From Prauserella aidingensis (GTDB lineage: Bacteria; Actinomycetota; Actinomycetes; Mycobacteriales; Pseudonocardiaceae), in NCBI RefSeq assembly GCF_024171865.1, contig NZ_JAMTCN010000017.1, forward strand, positions 57,366 to 121,365: a stretch of 64,000 nt of DNA. Reading direction: 5' to 3'. Below the pieces are notes generated by a model. That model was not told the DNA's origin. It did not search any database and saw nothing but the letters and a program-made list of their open reading frames with translations. The translations under genes and the position numbers were made by a program. Each line of letters begins with the position of its first letter. The first letter of the stretch is position 1. Shown in pieces: positions 37,914 to 46,254 of this stretch.

Positions 37914-38702
37914 ATGACCGACCCGCACGCTCTGGTGGAACAACGGGGACACACCCTCGTGGTGACGATGAACCGGCCGGAGGCGCGCAACGCGCTCACG
38001 GCCGACATGCTCGCGATCATGACCGAGGCCTGGGACCGGGTCGACGAGGACGCCGAGATCCGCAGCTGTGTGCTGACCGGAGCGGGCGGGACGTTCTGCG
38101 CAGGCGCGGACCTGAAGGCGATGAACAGCAACCGGCCCTCGGACGCGTTCGACAAGGGGACGTTCGACCCCAGTCGCATGGACGGCCTGCTCAAAGGCCG
38201 CCGGTTGACCAAACCGCTCATCGCCGCCGTCGAAGGTCCCGCGATCGCGGGCGGCACCGAGATCCTCCAGGGCACGGACATCCGCGTCGCGGGCGAGAGC
38301 GCGACGTTCGGCGTCTCCGAGGCGCGCTGGGGCCTGTTCCCGCTCGGCGGCTCGGCGGTGCGCCTGCCGCGGCAGGTGCCCTACACCGTCGCGGCGGAGA
38401 TCCTGCTGACCGGCAGGCACATCACCGCGGCCGAAGCCCGCGACATCGGGCTGGTGGGCCGCCTCGTGCCCAACGGCAGCGCCCTGGCCACGGCTCTGGA
38501 GATCGCCGAGGTGATCGCCGCGAACGGCCCGCTCGCCGTGCAGGCCATCCTCCGCACGATGCGCGACACCGAGGGCATGCACGAGGAGGAGGCCTTCAAG
38601 CTCGAGTCGCAGTACGGCGTCGGCGTGTTCGCCAGCGAGGACGCCAAGGAGGGCCCGCGCGCCTTCGCCGAGAAACGCACCCCGAACTTCCGCGCCCGCT
38701 GA
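37914..38702 (+). CDS. echA19: Steroid enoyl-CoA hydratase EchA19 (crotonase family)
   Basis: 262-residue crotonase. Oxyanion-hole and active-site segments are [15 protein letters not shown] (residues 60-74) and [25 protein letters not shown], with [19 protein letters not shown] later; the chain ends [14 protein letters not shown] as in mycobacterial EchA19, an enoyl-CoA hydratase acting on cholesterol side-chain 24-enoyl-CoA. ATG at 37914 follows GAAAGGA. Divergent from fadD19 around a KstR box and closed by its own hairpin, so monocistronic. Confidence 0.92.
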   Translation: MTDPHALVEQRGHTLVVTMNRPEARNALTADMLAIMTEAWDRVDEDAEIRSCVLTGAGGTFCAGADLKAMNSNRPSDAFDKGTFDPSRMDGLLKGRRLTKPLIAAVEGPAIAGGTEILQGTDIRVAGESATFGVSEARWGLFPLGGSAVRLPRQVPYTVAAEILLTGRHITAAEARDIGLVGRLVPNGSALATALEIAEVIAANGPLAVQAILRTMRDTEGMHEEEAFKLESQYGVGVFASEDAKEGPRAFAEKRTPNFRAR

Positions 38703-38711
38703 CGCCGACAT

Positions 38712-38763
38712 GCCCCCGGGGCACCCTGGTAGCATTGAGTGCGACCAGGGTGCCCCTGGGGGC
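38712..38763 (+). terminator. Hairpin terminator downstream of echA19
   Basis: 19-20 nt arms (38712-38730 with 38744-38763) pair fully except for one bulged base; 13-nt loop. It begins ten nt after the echA19 stop. Confidence 0.8.
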
Positions 38764-38776
38764 GGGCAGTCCAGGC

Positions 38777-38863
38777 GTGTCAGCCGAGGTCGATCCGGTG
38801 CCGATGGCCGACGTGGTTATCGACAACACCGTCTTCGACGAACCGGTGATCCTCCGGACGTAG
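38777..38863 (+). pseudogene. Isolated C-terminal fragment of a uridine-kinase-like protein
   Basis: The 28-codon frame reads VSAEVDPVPMADVVIDNTVFDEPVIL and stops at 38863. This resembles the tail of actinobacterial uridine/nucleoside kinases, in which a VDP...ADVVVDN..F..P motif precedes the stop; no P-loop or rest of the gene is nearby. It starts 13 nt after the echA19 terminator. A relic is more likely than a functional peptide, but the family match is from memory and weak. Confidence 0.35.
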
Positions 38864-38880
38864 CGACGAGCTGCCGATGC

Positions 38881-39198
38881 TCAGCCGGACAGGTCGACGT
38901 AGTTGGCCACGTCGGCGTCGATGCCCGCCTCACGGAAGAAGTCGGCGGGCCGGAATCCGTCGGCGCGGTGCAGCTCCTCGACGGCGGCCTTCGCACCGGC
39001 AAGCGCGTCCTCCGAGGACCACCGGACGATCGTCACGGCGTTGAACCGGCCGGGGCCCGAGTGTTGTTCGAGCAGCGCGTCGTCGAGAAAACCCGGCTGC
39101 TGCCGCAGCACGGCGTGCGTGCGCCGGACCTGCTCCCAGAACCGCTCCCGGGCAGCCTCCGGTACCGCGAACTTGTCCACCCGGTGGATGACCGGCAT
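38881..39198 (-). CDS. Antibiotic-biosynthesis-monooxygenase-like (dimeric alpha-beta barrel) protein
   Basis: 105-residue soluble protein: MPVIHRVDKFAVPEAARERFWEQVRRTHAVLRQQPGFLDDALLEQ, then FNAVTIVRWSSEDALAGAKAAVEELHRADGF. Strand-helix-strand order and the R-T-H-x-x-L-R-x-Q-P-G-F segment are typical of ABM-fold proteins, which act as dimers in cofactor-free oxygenation or haem breakdown, or have no known activity. No catalytic set can be assigned. ATG at 39198 with GGAGG four nt upstream. Divergent from the ArsR gene. Confidence 0.65.
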   Translation of the reverse strand: MPVIHRVDKFAVPEAARERFWEQVRRTHAVLRQQPGFLDDALLEQHSGPGRFNAVTIVRWSSEDALAGAKAAVEELHRADGFRPADFFREAGIDADVANYVDLSG

Positions 39199-39333
39199 GT
39201 CGCCTCCCACGTTGTCTCCGACGATAGGACTTCGACAAGACTCGAGGTCAAGCGTCGGATCGCACAGTTGGCGCCACCACCCCGGAATCTCCCGGACTTA
39301 GCATAAACCTTGCCTAATATAAGCCGCTCTTAA

Positions 39334-39339
39334 TACTAT
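39334..39339 (+). promoter_or_regulatory. -10 element for leaderless ArsR-SRPBCC operon
   Basis: TACTAT lies seven nt before the GTG at 39347 inside an unusually AT-rich stretch (39295-39340), which may also hold the ArsR operator; no ribosome site precedes the GTG. Confidence 0.4.
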
Positions 39340-39346
39340 GTGCGCC

Positions 39347-39679
39347 GTGCATGCCTTCGATGTACTGGGGGACCCGGTTCGTCGCCGAATCCTGGAGCTG
39401 CTCGTCGACGGTGAACGTGCCGCCGGCGAGCTCGGCGCGATCGTGCAGGACGAGTTCGGGATCTCGCAGCCGGGCGTCTCGCAGCATCTCAAGGTGCTGC
39501 GGGACAACGGGTTCACCCGCGTTCGCGCAGAGGGCGCTCGCCGGTTCTACGCGGTCGACCCCGACCCGCTCCAAGAGATCGACACCTGGTTGGAACGCTA
39601 CCGAGCGCTCTGGGCACAGCGCCTGGACGCGTTGGACACCGAACTGCGGCGGGGCCGCCGCGACAGGAGGACGACATGA
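39347..39679 (+). CDS. ArsR-family transcriptional repressor
   Basis: 110-residue winged-helix protein: HAFDVLGDPVRRRILELLVDGERAAGELGAIV (wing and first helices), then the recognition helix GISQPGVSQHLKVLRDNGFTRVRAEGARRFY. No CXC metal motif, so it belongs to the metal-independent group that is commonly paired with SRPBCC proteins. The GTG at 39347 fits a leaderless transcript; ATG at 39338 is an alternative adding three residues. Its stop overlaps the start of the following SRPBCC gene (ATGA), so the regulator controls its own two-gene operon. Confidence 0.88.
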   Translation: MHAFDVLGDPVRRRILELLVDGERAAGELGAIVQDEFGISQPGVSQHLKVLRDNGFTRVRAEGARRFYAVDPDPLQEIDTWLERYRALWAQRLDALDTELRRGRRDRRTT

Positions 39680-40176
39680 CCGCCACCACCCCGCTCGGCC
39701 AGGTGCTGCGCGACGAACACGGGATGCGGCTGGAATTCGTACGCACCTACGACACCGACCCTGCCGACGTGTGGTCGGCGCTCACCGATTCCGATCGGTT
39801 GGGCCGCTGGTTCGGCACCTGGAGCGGCGATCCCGCGACCGGAACGGTGGAGCTGCGGATGGGGTTCGAGAACGACGCCGAGCCGCAGACCGTCACCATC
39901 GTCGAGTGCGAGGAACCCACGCGGTTGGTCGTCGACCTGCCCAGCCCCGAAGACACCTGGCGTCTGCAGGTCTCGCTGACCGCGAACGCCGACGACTCCA
40001 CCACCCTGATCTTCGTCCAACGCCTCGCCGAGCCCTACGACGCCACCGGCGTCGGCCCGGGCTGGCACTACTACCTCGACCGACTCGGCGCCGTCATTGC
40101 CCACGCCCCCGTCGACCAGGATTGGGACACCGACTACTACCCCGCCCTCAGCGACGCCTACACACCGCCCGACTAG
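39676..40176 (+). CDS. SRPBCC / AHSA1-domain protein
   Basis: 166 residues of the Aha1-C/SRPBCC helix-grip family: RLEFVRTYDTDPADVWSALTDSDRLGRWFGTWSGDP at the start, EPQTVTIVECEEPTRLVVDL in the middle and a GPGWHYYLDRLGAVIAHA helix near the end. These small ligand-binding proteins are often regulated by the ArsR partner encoded with them; the ligand is unknown. ATG at 39676 overlaps the arsR stop by 4 nt. Confidence 0.88.
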   Translation: MTATTPLGQVLRDEHGMRLEFVRTYDTDPADVWSALTDSDRLGRWFGTWSGDPATGTVELRMGFENDAEPQTVTIVECEEPTRLVVDLPSPEDTWRLQVSLTANADDSTTLIFVQRLAEPYDATGVGPGWHYYLDRLGAVIAHAPVDQDWDTDYYPALSDAYTPPD

Positions 40177-40326
40177 AACGCGAGCGCGGTCACCGGCGCC
40201 ACGGTGTCAACACCAGGCAATGGGCATCCGGCAACATCGACAACGGCTCCTGGGCTGACTCCAGGATCACCGCAGTGGTGTAGCTATCTCCCACCACGGA
40301 ACACCTGCTATTAGGCACATGGCGGG

Positions 40327-40935
40327 CTAATCCGACTGTTCGCGGGCGCGGATCCAATCACGTCGGCCGGCCAGGTAGGGCTCGATGTCGTGCACCGGGA
40401 TCAGTGCGACGTCAGCGGGGTCGACGTGACGGGCGGCAAGGACGACGGCGTGCTGCTGATCCAACTCGCAGGCCGCATACCAGCAATCGCCGGTTTCCCA
40501 GAACCGGAAGGTCCGTGGTCGTCCGTCGACGACGATCTCGACCTGACGTTGGTCGGACGGTGCGCGTTCGACCGGCACGGTGGCCCTGCGGTCGCGGCGT
40601 ACCTGTTCGACGTGGAGGTCTCGGACCAGGGAATCCGCGGACCCACACGTGACCAGAACGTGCAGCCAGGGGGCCTGTTCGTCGTCGGGGTCGCCGTGCT
40701 CGAGGCCGATCGTGGTGGCACGCCCCGTTCCGTCGTCGCGGAACGACCACCGACCCGTCAGCAGGATCCCGGTCCAGGCCTGGTGCCCGAAAAGTGGCAG
40801 GTCTCCCGCGGTGTCACGCATCCGGGTTTCCATGCCGGCGTAGTGACGCCAGAAGCTTCTGGACGCGCGGCGGCGGGTCATGAACCGCTTCTGTTGATAG
40901 GCGGCATGGCGTCGACGCAGCCTGCGAAGCCTCAT
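40327..40935 (-). CDS. Hypothetical protein
   Basis: Up to 202 residues, unrecognised. The N-terminus is extremely basic (RLRRLRRRHAAYQQKRFMTRRRASRSFWRH), the remainder mixed alpha/beta without membrane segments: WTGILLTGRWSFRDDGTG, APWLHVLVTCGSADSLVRDLHVEQV, RTFRFWETGDCWYAACELDQQHAVVLAARHV, LIPVHDIEPYLAGRRDW. The start is uncertain: none of the ATGs at 40935, 40881 or 40833 has a good ribosome site. It stands between the ArsR operon and the fadD gene, and its codon GC at third positions is somewhat lower than its neighbours, compatible with recent acquisition. Confidence 0.55.
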   Translation of the reverse strand: MRLRRLRRRHAAYQQKRFMTRRRASRSFWRHYAGMETRMRDTAGDLPLFGHQAWTGILLTGRWSFRDDGTGRATTIGLEHGDPDDEQAPWLHVLVTCGSADSLVRDLHVEQVRRDRRATVPVERAPSDQRQVEIVVDGRPRTFRFWETGDCWYAACELDQQHAVVLAARHVDPADVALIPVHDIEPYLAGRRDWIRAREQSD

Positions 40936-40995
40936 CGCGCCATGGTTTCACAGCCGGCAGCCAGTCAACCAGTTCACGGGAGAAGGTCTCCGTGC

Positions 40996-42588
40996 TCAGA
41001 TGGCGCGGTCGCGGCCTTCCCAGTACGGGTCGCGCAACCGGCGCTTGTACAGCTTGCCGTTGGGGTCGCGCGGCAGGCTGTCGCGGTAGTCGATGCTCTT
41101 GGGCAGCTTGAACTTCGCCAACCGGCCGCGGGCGTGGTCGAGGAGTGCCTCGGTCAGCGCGGCCGAGCCCTCGACGCCCTCGGCCGGCTGCACGACGGCC
41201 TTGATCTCCTCACCCCAGTCGTCGTGCGGCACGCCGAACACGGCGACGTCGGCGACCTTGGGATGCACGGCCAGTTCGCCTTCGATCTCGGCGGGATAGA
41301 TGTTCACACCACCGGAGATGATCATGTCGCTCTTGCGGTCGTGCAGGTACAGGTAGCCGTCCTCGTCGAGGCGGCCGATGTCGCCGAGCGTGAACAGTTC
41401 GCCGACCTTCGCGCGCTCGGTCTTCTCCCTGTCGTTGTGGTACTCGAAGCGCGAACCGCCCATCTGCAGGTACACCGAGCCGGTCTGTCCCGCGGGCAGT
41501 TCGTTGCCGTCGTCGTCGAGGATCTTCACCGTGGAGTTCGGCCACGGCCTGCCCACCGAGCCGGGTTTGCGCAACCATTCGGCGCCGCTGATGACGGTGC
41601 CGCCGCCCTCGGTGGCGGCGTAGTACTCGGTGACGACCGGTCCCCACCAGTCGAGCATCCGCCGTTTGATCTCGTCCGGACACGGGGCGGCGCCGTGGAT
41701 CATCACGCGCAGCGACGACACGTCGTAGCGCAACCGGGTCTCCTCCGGCAGCGCCAGCAACCTGCGGAACTGGGTGGGCACCATGTGGCTGTGCGTCACG
41801 CGGTGCCGCTCGATGAGGCGCAGCATCTCCTCCGGATCCCACCGGTCCATCAGCACCGCCGGATGTCCGAGTTGGATGGAGATCGCGACGAAGTTCAGCA
41901 CCGCCGTGTGATAGAGCGGCGAACCGCACAGGTGCACGTGCCCGTCGTGCGGTTCGATGCCGAAGATGGCGAAGAAGCCGCGGTTGGCGGGCGACACCTC
42001 GTCCGGATCGGCGCCCGTCAGCGGCCGGCGAACACCCTTCGGCTTGCCCGTCGTGCCGGAGGTGTAGAGCATCGGCGACCCGGCCGTGCGCCGCGGCGGC
42101 CTGCCGTCCCCCTCGCCAGCGCCGAGCTCTTCGATCCGGCGGAACCCGTCGACCGCGCCGACGGCGAACCGGCCACGCGGGTCGAGTCCCGCCTCGTCGG
42201 CGGCGGCGACCGCGGTGTCGGCGAACCGCTCGTGCACCAGCAGCGCCTTCGCCCCGGAGTCGGTGATCAGGTACGCCACCTCGGGCCCGGTCAGATGCCA
42301 GTTGGCCATCACCACGTACAGGCCGGACTGGATCGCCGCGAAGTAGGCGGCGACGAGCTCGACCCCGTTCGGCTGCAACACGACGACGGCGTCCCCGGTG
42401 TCCAGCCCGAGCGCCTGCAGTCCCCGCGCGTACGTGTTCGCCTTCGCCGCGAGCTGCCCGTAGGCGACCTCGGTGCCGTCGGGGTCGACGGCGGCGGTCA
42501 GCTCGGGCTGCTCGGCGGCGATGTTCCACAGTCCGACGGTCTCGGCAGGGCGGTCGGTCGCGGGGCGCGCAGCACTCGTCGAGGTCAT
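40996..42588 (-). CDS. Fatty/steroid acyl-CoA synthetase (FadD type)
   Basis: 530-residue ANL ligase. Landmarks: MANWHLTGPEVAYLITDSGAKALLVHERF, P-loop LYTSGTTGKPKGVRRPL, HGAAPCPDEIKRRMLDWWGPVVTEYYAATEGGG, GDIGRLDEDGYLYLHDRKSDMIISGGVNIYPAEIE and the catalytic-lysine end DPNGKLYKRRLRDPYW. It clearly activates a carboxylate as acyl-CoA; KstR-type boxes immediately upstream place it in sterol metabolism. It is not FadD19 (present separately) and does not look like FadD17 or FadD3. ATG at 42588 is 12 nt from the nearer box. Confidence 0.88.
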   Translation of the reverse strand: MTSTSAARPATDRPAETVGLWNIAAEQPELTAAVDPDGTEVAYGQLAAKANTYARGLQALGLDTGDAVVVLQPNGVELVAAYFAAIQSGLYVVMANWHLTGPEVAYLITDSGAKALLVHERFADTAVAAADEAGLDPRGRFAVGAVDGFRRIEELGAGEGDGRPPRRTAGSPMLYTSGTTGKPKGVRRPLTGADPDEVSPANRGFFAIFGIEPHDGHVHLCGSPLYHTAVLNFVAISIQLGHPAVLMDRWDPEEMLRLIERHRVTHSHMVPTQFRRLLALPEETRLRYDVSSLRVMIHGAAPCPDEIKRRMLDWWGPVVTEYYAATEGGGTVISGAEWLRKPGSVGRPWPNSTVKILDDDGNELPAGQTGSVYLQMGGSRFEYHNDREKTERAKVGELFTLGDIGRLDEDGYLYLHDRKSDMIISGGVNIYPAEIEGELAVHPKVADVAVFGVPHDDWGEEIKAVVQPAEGVEGSAALTEALLDHARGRLAKFKLPKSIDYRDSLPRDPNGKLYKRRLRDPYWEGRDRAI

Positions 42589-42599
42589 GACCGCAAATC

Positions 42600-42613
42600 T
42601 AGAACTCGTTCCA
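42600..42613. promoter_or_regulatory. KstR-type operator, fadD side
   Basis: TAGAACTCGTTCCA matches TNNAACNNGTTNNA at every fixed position. Eleven nt from the fadD start. Confidence 0.75.
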
Positions 42614-42665
42614 GAGTTGAGCAACCCCACCGCTGGCGACGCAGGTGCGGGTTGCCTGGACTATC

Positions 42666-42679
42666 GAGAACGTGTTTCA
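42666..42679. promoter_or_regulatory. KstR-type operator, DUF35-ltp4-ltp3 side
   Basis: GAGAACGTGTTTCA keeps the AAC-N2-GTT core and misses only the first T of the consensus. It ends nine nt before the DUF35 gene start. Confidence 0.65.
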
Positions 42680-42688
42680 CTTTGCCGC

Positions 42689-43711
42689 GTGACTGCTGTC
42701 GAATCCGAACCAGCCGAGATGCCAGAGCAGCCGTTGTCCGCACCGCTCGACATCGGCTTCGACTACACCCGTTCGGTCGGCCCCGTACTGGGACGGTTCA
42801 TGACCGCGCTCGCGCAGCGCCGCGTGCTGGGCGTCCGCGGCTCCGACGGCCGGGTCCACGTACCGCCGGTCGAGTACGACCCCGGAACCGCCGAACCGCT
42901 CGACGAGCTGGTCGACGTCGCCGCGGAGGGCACGATCGTGTCGTGGTCGTGGGTCGCCGAGCCGCTGGCAGGACAACCGGTGCAACGGCCGTTCGCCTGG
43001 GCGCTCATCCGCCTCGACGGCGCCGACACCGCGCTGCTCCACGCCGTCGACACCGGCGGCGACCCCGCATCCGTCCACACGGGACAGCGCGTGCGGATCC
43101 GCTGGGCCGACAAGCCGGTCGGGCACATCCGCGACATCGCCTACTTCGTCCCGATCACCGATCCGCCCGCCGACGCGGCACCCACCGCGCCCGCTCCCCC
43201 AGCGGCGACGTCCCCCGACGGCGACGCCGGCCCGGTCGACACGGTCATCACCCCGGTGCACCTGAACTACACGCACTCGGCCTCGCGCGAGGAGAGCCGC
43301 TACCTCAGGGCCCTCGCCGACGGCCGCCTGCTGGCCCAGCGCTGCCCCGCGTGCGGCAAGGTCTACATCCCGCCGCGCGGCGCCTGCCCCACCTGCGGGG
43401 TACCGACGACCGACGAGGTCGAACTGCCCGACACCGGGATCGTGACGACGTTCTGCATCGTCAACGTGCCGTTCCTCGGCCAGCGCATCACACCCCCGTA
43501 CGTCGGCGCCTACATCCTCCTCGACGGCGCCGACATCCCGTTCCTGCACCTCGTACTCGGCTGCGAGGCCTCCGAGGTGCGCATGGGCATGCGCGTGCGC
43601 GCCGCCTGGACACCGCGCGAGGAGTGGTCGACGACCCTCGAGAACATCGCGCACTTCGAACCGACGGGCGAGGCCGACGCGCCGTACGCGTCCTACGCCC
43701 ACCACCTGTAG
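42689..43711 (+). CDS. Double DUF35 OB-fold protein (Rv3521-like) for Ltp aldolases
   Basis: 340 residues with two OB-fold halves. The first (residues 20-160) has the fold pattern but no cysteines; the second begins SREESRYLRALADGRLLAQRCPACGKVYIPPRGACPTCG, a zinc ribbon, and continues with OB strands up to GMRVRAAWTPREEWSTTLENIAHF. DUF35 proteins complex with thiolase-like Ltp aldolases. It heads an operon with ltp4 and ltp3 (11 and 3 nt gaps), the arrangement of Rv3521-Rv3522-Rv3523. GTG at 42689. Confidence 0.88.
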   Translation: MTAVESEPAEMPEQPLSAPLDIGFDYTRSVGPVLGRFMTALAQRRVLGVRGSDGRVHVPPVEYDPGTAEPLDELVDVAAEGTIVSWSWVAEPLAGQPVQRPFAWALIRLDGADTALLHAVDTGGDPASVHTGQRVRIRWADKPVGHIRDIAYFVPITDPPADAAPTAPAPPAATSPDGDAGPVDTVITPVHLNYTHSASREESRYLRALADGRLLAQRCPACGKVYIPPRGACPTCGVPTTDEVELPDTGIVTTFCIVNVPFLGQRITPPYVGAYILLDGADIPFLHLVLGCEASEVRMGMRVRAAWTPREEWSTTLENIAHFEPTGEADAPYASYAHHL

Positions 43712-43722
43712 AGAGGCCAGTC

Positions 43723-44775
43723 ATGACGGAAGTCGCGGTGGTCGCGTTCGCGCAGGCACCCAATGTGCGGCGGACCCACGGCACCACCAACGGCGTCGAG
43801 ATGCTCGTGCCGATCTTCGACGAGGTCTACACCCGCACCGGATTGTCCAAGACCGACATCGGGTTCTGGTGTTCCGGCTCCTCCGACTACCTCGCCGGGC
43901 GGGCGTTCTCGTTCATCTCGGCGGTCGACGCGATCGGCGCGTTCCCCCCGATCCACGAGTCGCACGTGGAGATGGACGCCGCCTGGGCGCTGTACGAGGC
44001 GTGGCTGAAGATCCGCATGGGGGAGGTCGACACCGCGCTCGTGTACGGCTTCGGCAAGTCCTCGGCGGGCGAGCTGCGGCGCGTGCTGTCGCTCCAGCTC
44101 GACCCCTACACGGTCGCCCCGCTGTGGCCGGACTCGGTGAGCATCGCGGCGATGCAGGCGCGGCTCGGCCTCGAATCCGGCCGGTGGACCGAGACGGACC
44201 TGGCCGAGATCGCCGCTCGGAGCAGGCGGGACGCCGCAGGCAATCCCCGTGCGCAGTTCGGCGGCGAGACCGACGTGGCGGCCCTGCTCGACACCGATCC
44301 CGTCGCGGACCCGCTGCGCCGCCACGACATCGCCCCCGTCACCGACGGCGCCGCGGTGATCGTGCTCGCCTCCGCCGAGCGGGCCCGCGACCTGGCCGAC
44401 CGGCCCGCCGTGATCGGCGGCATCGAGCACCGCATCGACACCCCCTCCCTCGGGGCGAGGGACCTGACCACCTCGCCGTCGACGCGCCTCGCGGGTGAGG
44501 CGGTCGGCACCGACGGCGTCGAGATCGCCGAGCTCCACGCGCCGTTTACCCACCAGGAACTCATCGTGCGCGACGAGCTCGGACTCGCCGACGCGGTGCG
44601 GATCAACCCGTCCGGCGGCACGCTCACCGGCAATCCGATGTTCTCGGCCGGGCTCGCCCGGATCGGCGAGGCCGCGCAGCGCATCCTCGACGGCGAGGCC
44701 ACCCGCACTCTCGGTCACGCCACCAGCGGCCCCGCGCTGCAGCAGAACCTGGTCACCGTCCTGGAGAGGGGCTGA
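43723..44775 (+). CDS. ltp4: Thiolase-like lipid transfer protein/aldolase Ltp4
   Basis: 350-residue thiolase-superfamily protein that lacks the usual nucleophilic cysteine signature; instead WCSGSSDYLAGRAFSFISAVDAIG and YGFGKSSAGELRRVLSLQLDPYTVAPLWPDSV follow the SCP-x/Ltp pattern. Ltp3 and Ltp4 are needed for degradation of C24-branched sterol side chains in Rhodococcus, probably as aldol lyases partnered with DUF35. Ends LGHATSGPALQQNLVTVLE. ATG at 43723 follows GAGAGG. Part of the DUF35-ltp4-ltp3 operon. Confidence 0.9.
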   Translation: MTEVAVVAFAQAPNVRRTHGTTNGVEMLVPIFDEVYTRTGLSKTDIGFWCSGSSDYLAGRAFSFISAVDAIGAFPPIHESHVEMDAAWALYEAWLKIRMGEVDTALVYGFGKSSAGELRRVLSLQLDPYTVAPLWPDSVSIAAMQARLGLESGRWTETDLAEIAARSRRDAAGNPRAQFGGETDVAALLDTDPVADPLRRHDIAPVTDGAAVIVLASAERARDLADRPAVIGGIEHRIDTPSLGARDLTTSPSTRLAGEAVGTDGVEIAELHAPFTHQELIVRDELGLADAVRINPSGGTLTGNPMFSAGLARIGEAAQRILDGEATRTLGHATSGPALQQNLVTVLERG

Positions 44776-44778
44776 CAC

Positions 44779-45939
<1,161 letters not shown>

Positions 45940-45947
45940 TGCCACCG

Positions 45948-46028
45948 GCGTACGGCTCCCGGTCACGTGCGATGGCCGGGAGCCGTACGCGCGACCTGGC
46001 TCCCGGCCAGGTGTGACGGCCGGGAGCC
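45948..46028 (+). terminator. Two tandem hairpins downstream of ltp3
   Basis: A perfect 15-bp stem (45948-45962 with 45976-45990) is followed after eight nt by a perfect 11-bp stem (45998-46008 with 46018-46028); the arms share the element GGCTCCCGG, so alternative pairings between the two are possible. Confidence 0.75.
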
Positions 46029-46066
46029 ACCCGCACGACGTGCGCCCCTGAACCACACCCGGAACC

Positions 46067-46150
46067 CGCAACACCGTCCCCTGGAACCGCAACACGAGCC
46101 CAGGAAAGCGCAACACGGCCCCCTGGATCCGCAACACGGCTCGCGCCCCG
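46067..46150. repeat. 21-bp tandem repeat, four copies, beside cyp125
   Basis: The octamer CGCAACAC recurs at 46067, 46088, 46109 and 46130, exactly 21 bp apart, with a less conserved CCCCTGGA-like middle; a decayed fifth unit may precede. The 315-nt gap between ltp3 and the convergent cyp125 holds only this array, the two hairpins and G-rich sequence. Because the period is a multiple of three, the minus strand stays open and would read a heptad VLRxxGx, but it lacks a ribosome site and I do not call it a gene. Confidence 0.85.
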
Positions 46151-46254
46151 GACCCTTGTGCGCATCGGTGTGTCGACGCGGGGTCCGGGGCGCGGCTGCG
46201 GGTGCGGGCAGGTGCGGGGTGCGGGTACAGGTGCGGGGGCGGTCGGCTTCCTGC

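Noticed and set aside
39298..39317. IdeR/DtxR-like iron box upstream of the ArsR gene
   Set aside because: TTAG...CCTAA arms exist but the spacing is 20 rather than 19 and the centre does not fit; kept only as an AT-rich promoter region.
40390..44775. Very long plus-strand open frame of about 1461 codons spanning several genes
   Set aside because: Most of it is antisense to the unknown protein and fadD genes and is Arg/His/Val-rich as expected from GC-rich reverse frames; only its last part is the real ltp4 gene.
45960..46137. Minus-strand frame with heptad VLRxxGx repeats as a repeat protein
   Set aside because: No ribosome site and it would continue antisense through ltp3 and ltp4; the heptads follow from the 21-bp DNA repeat.
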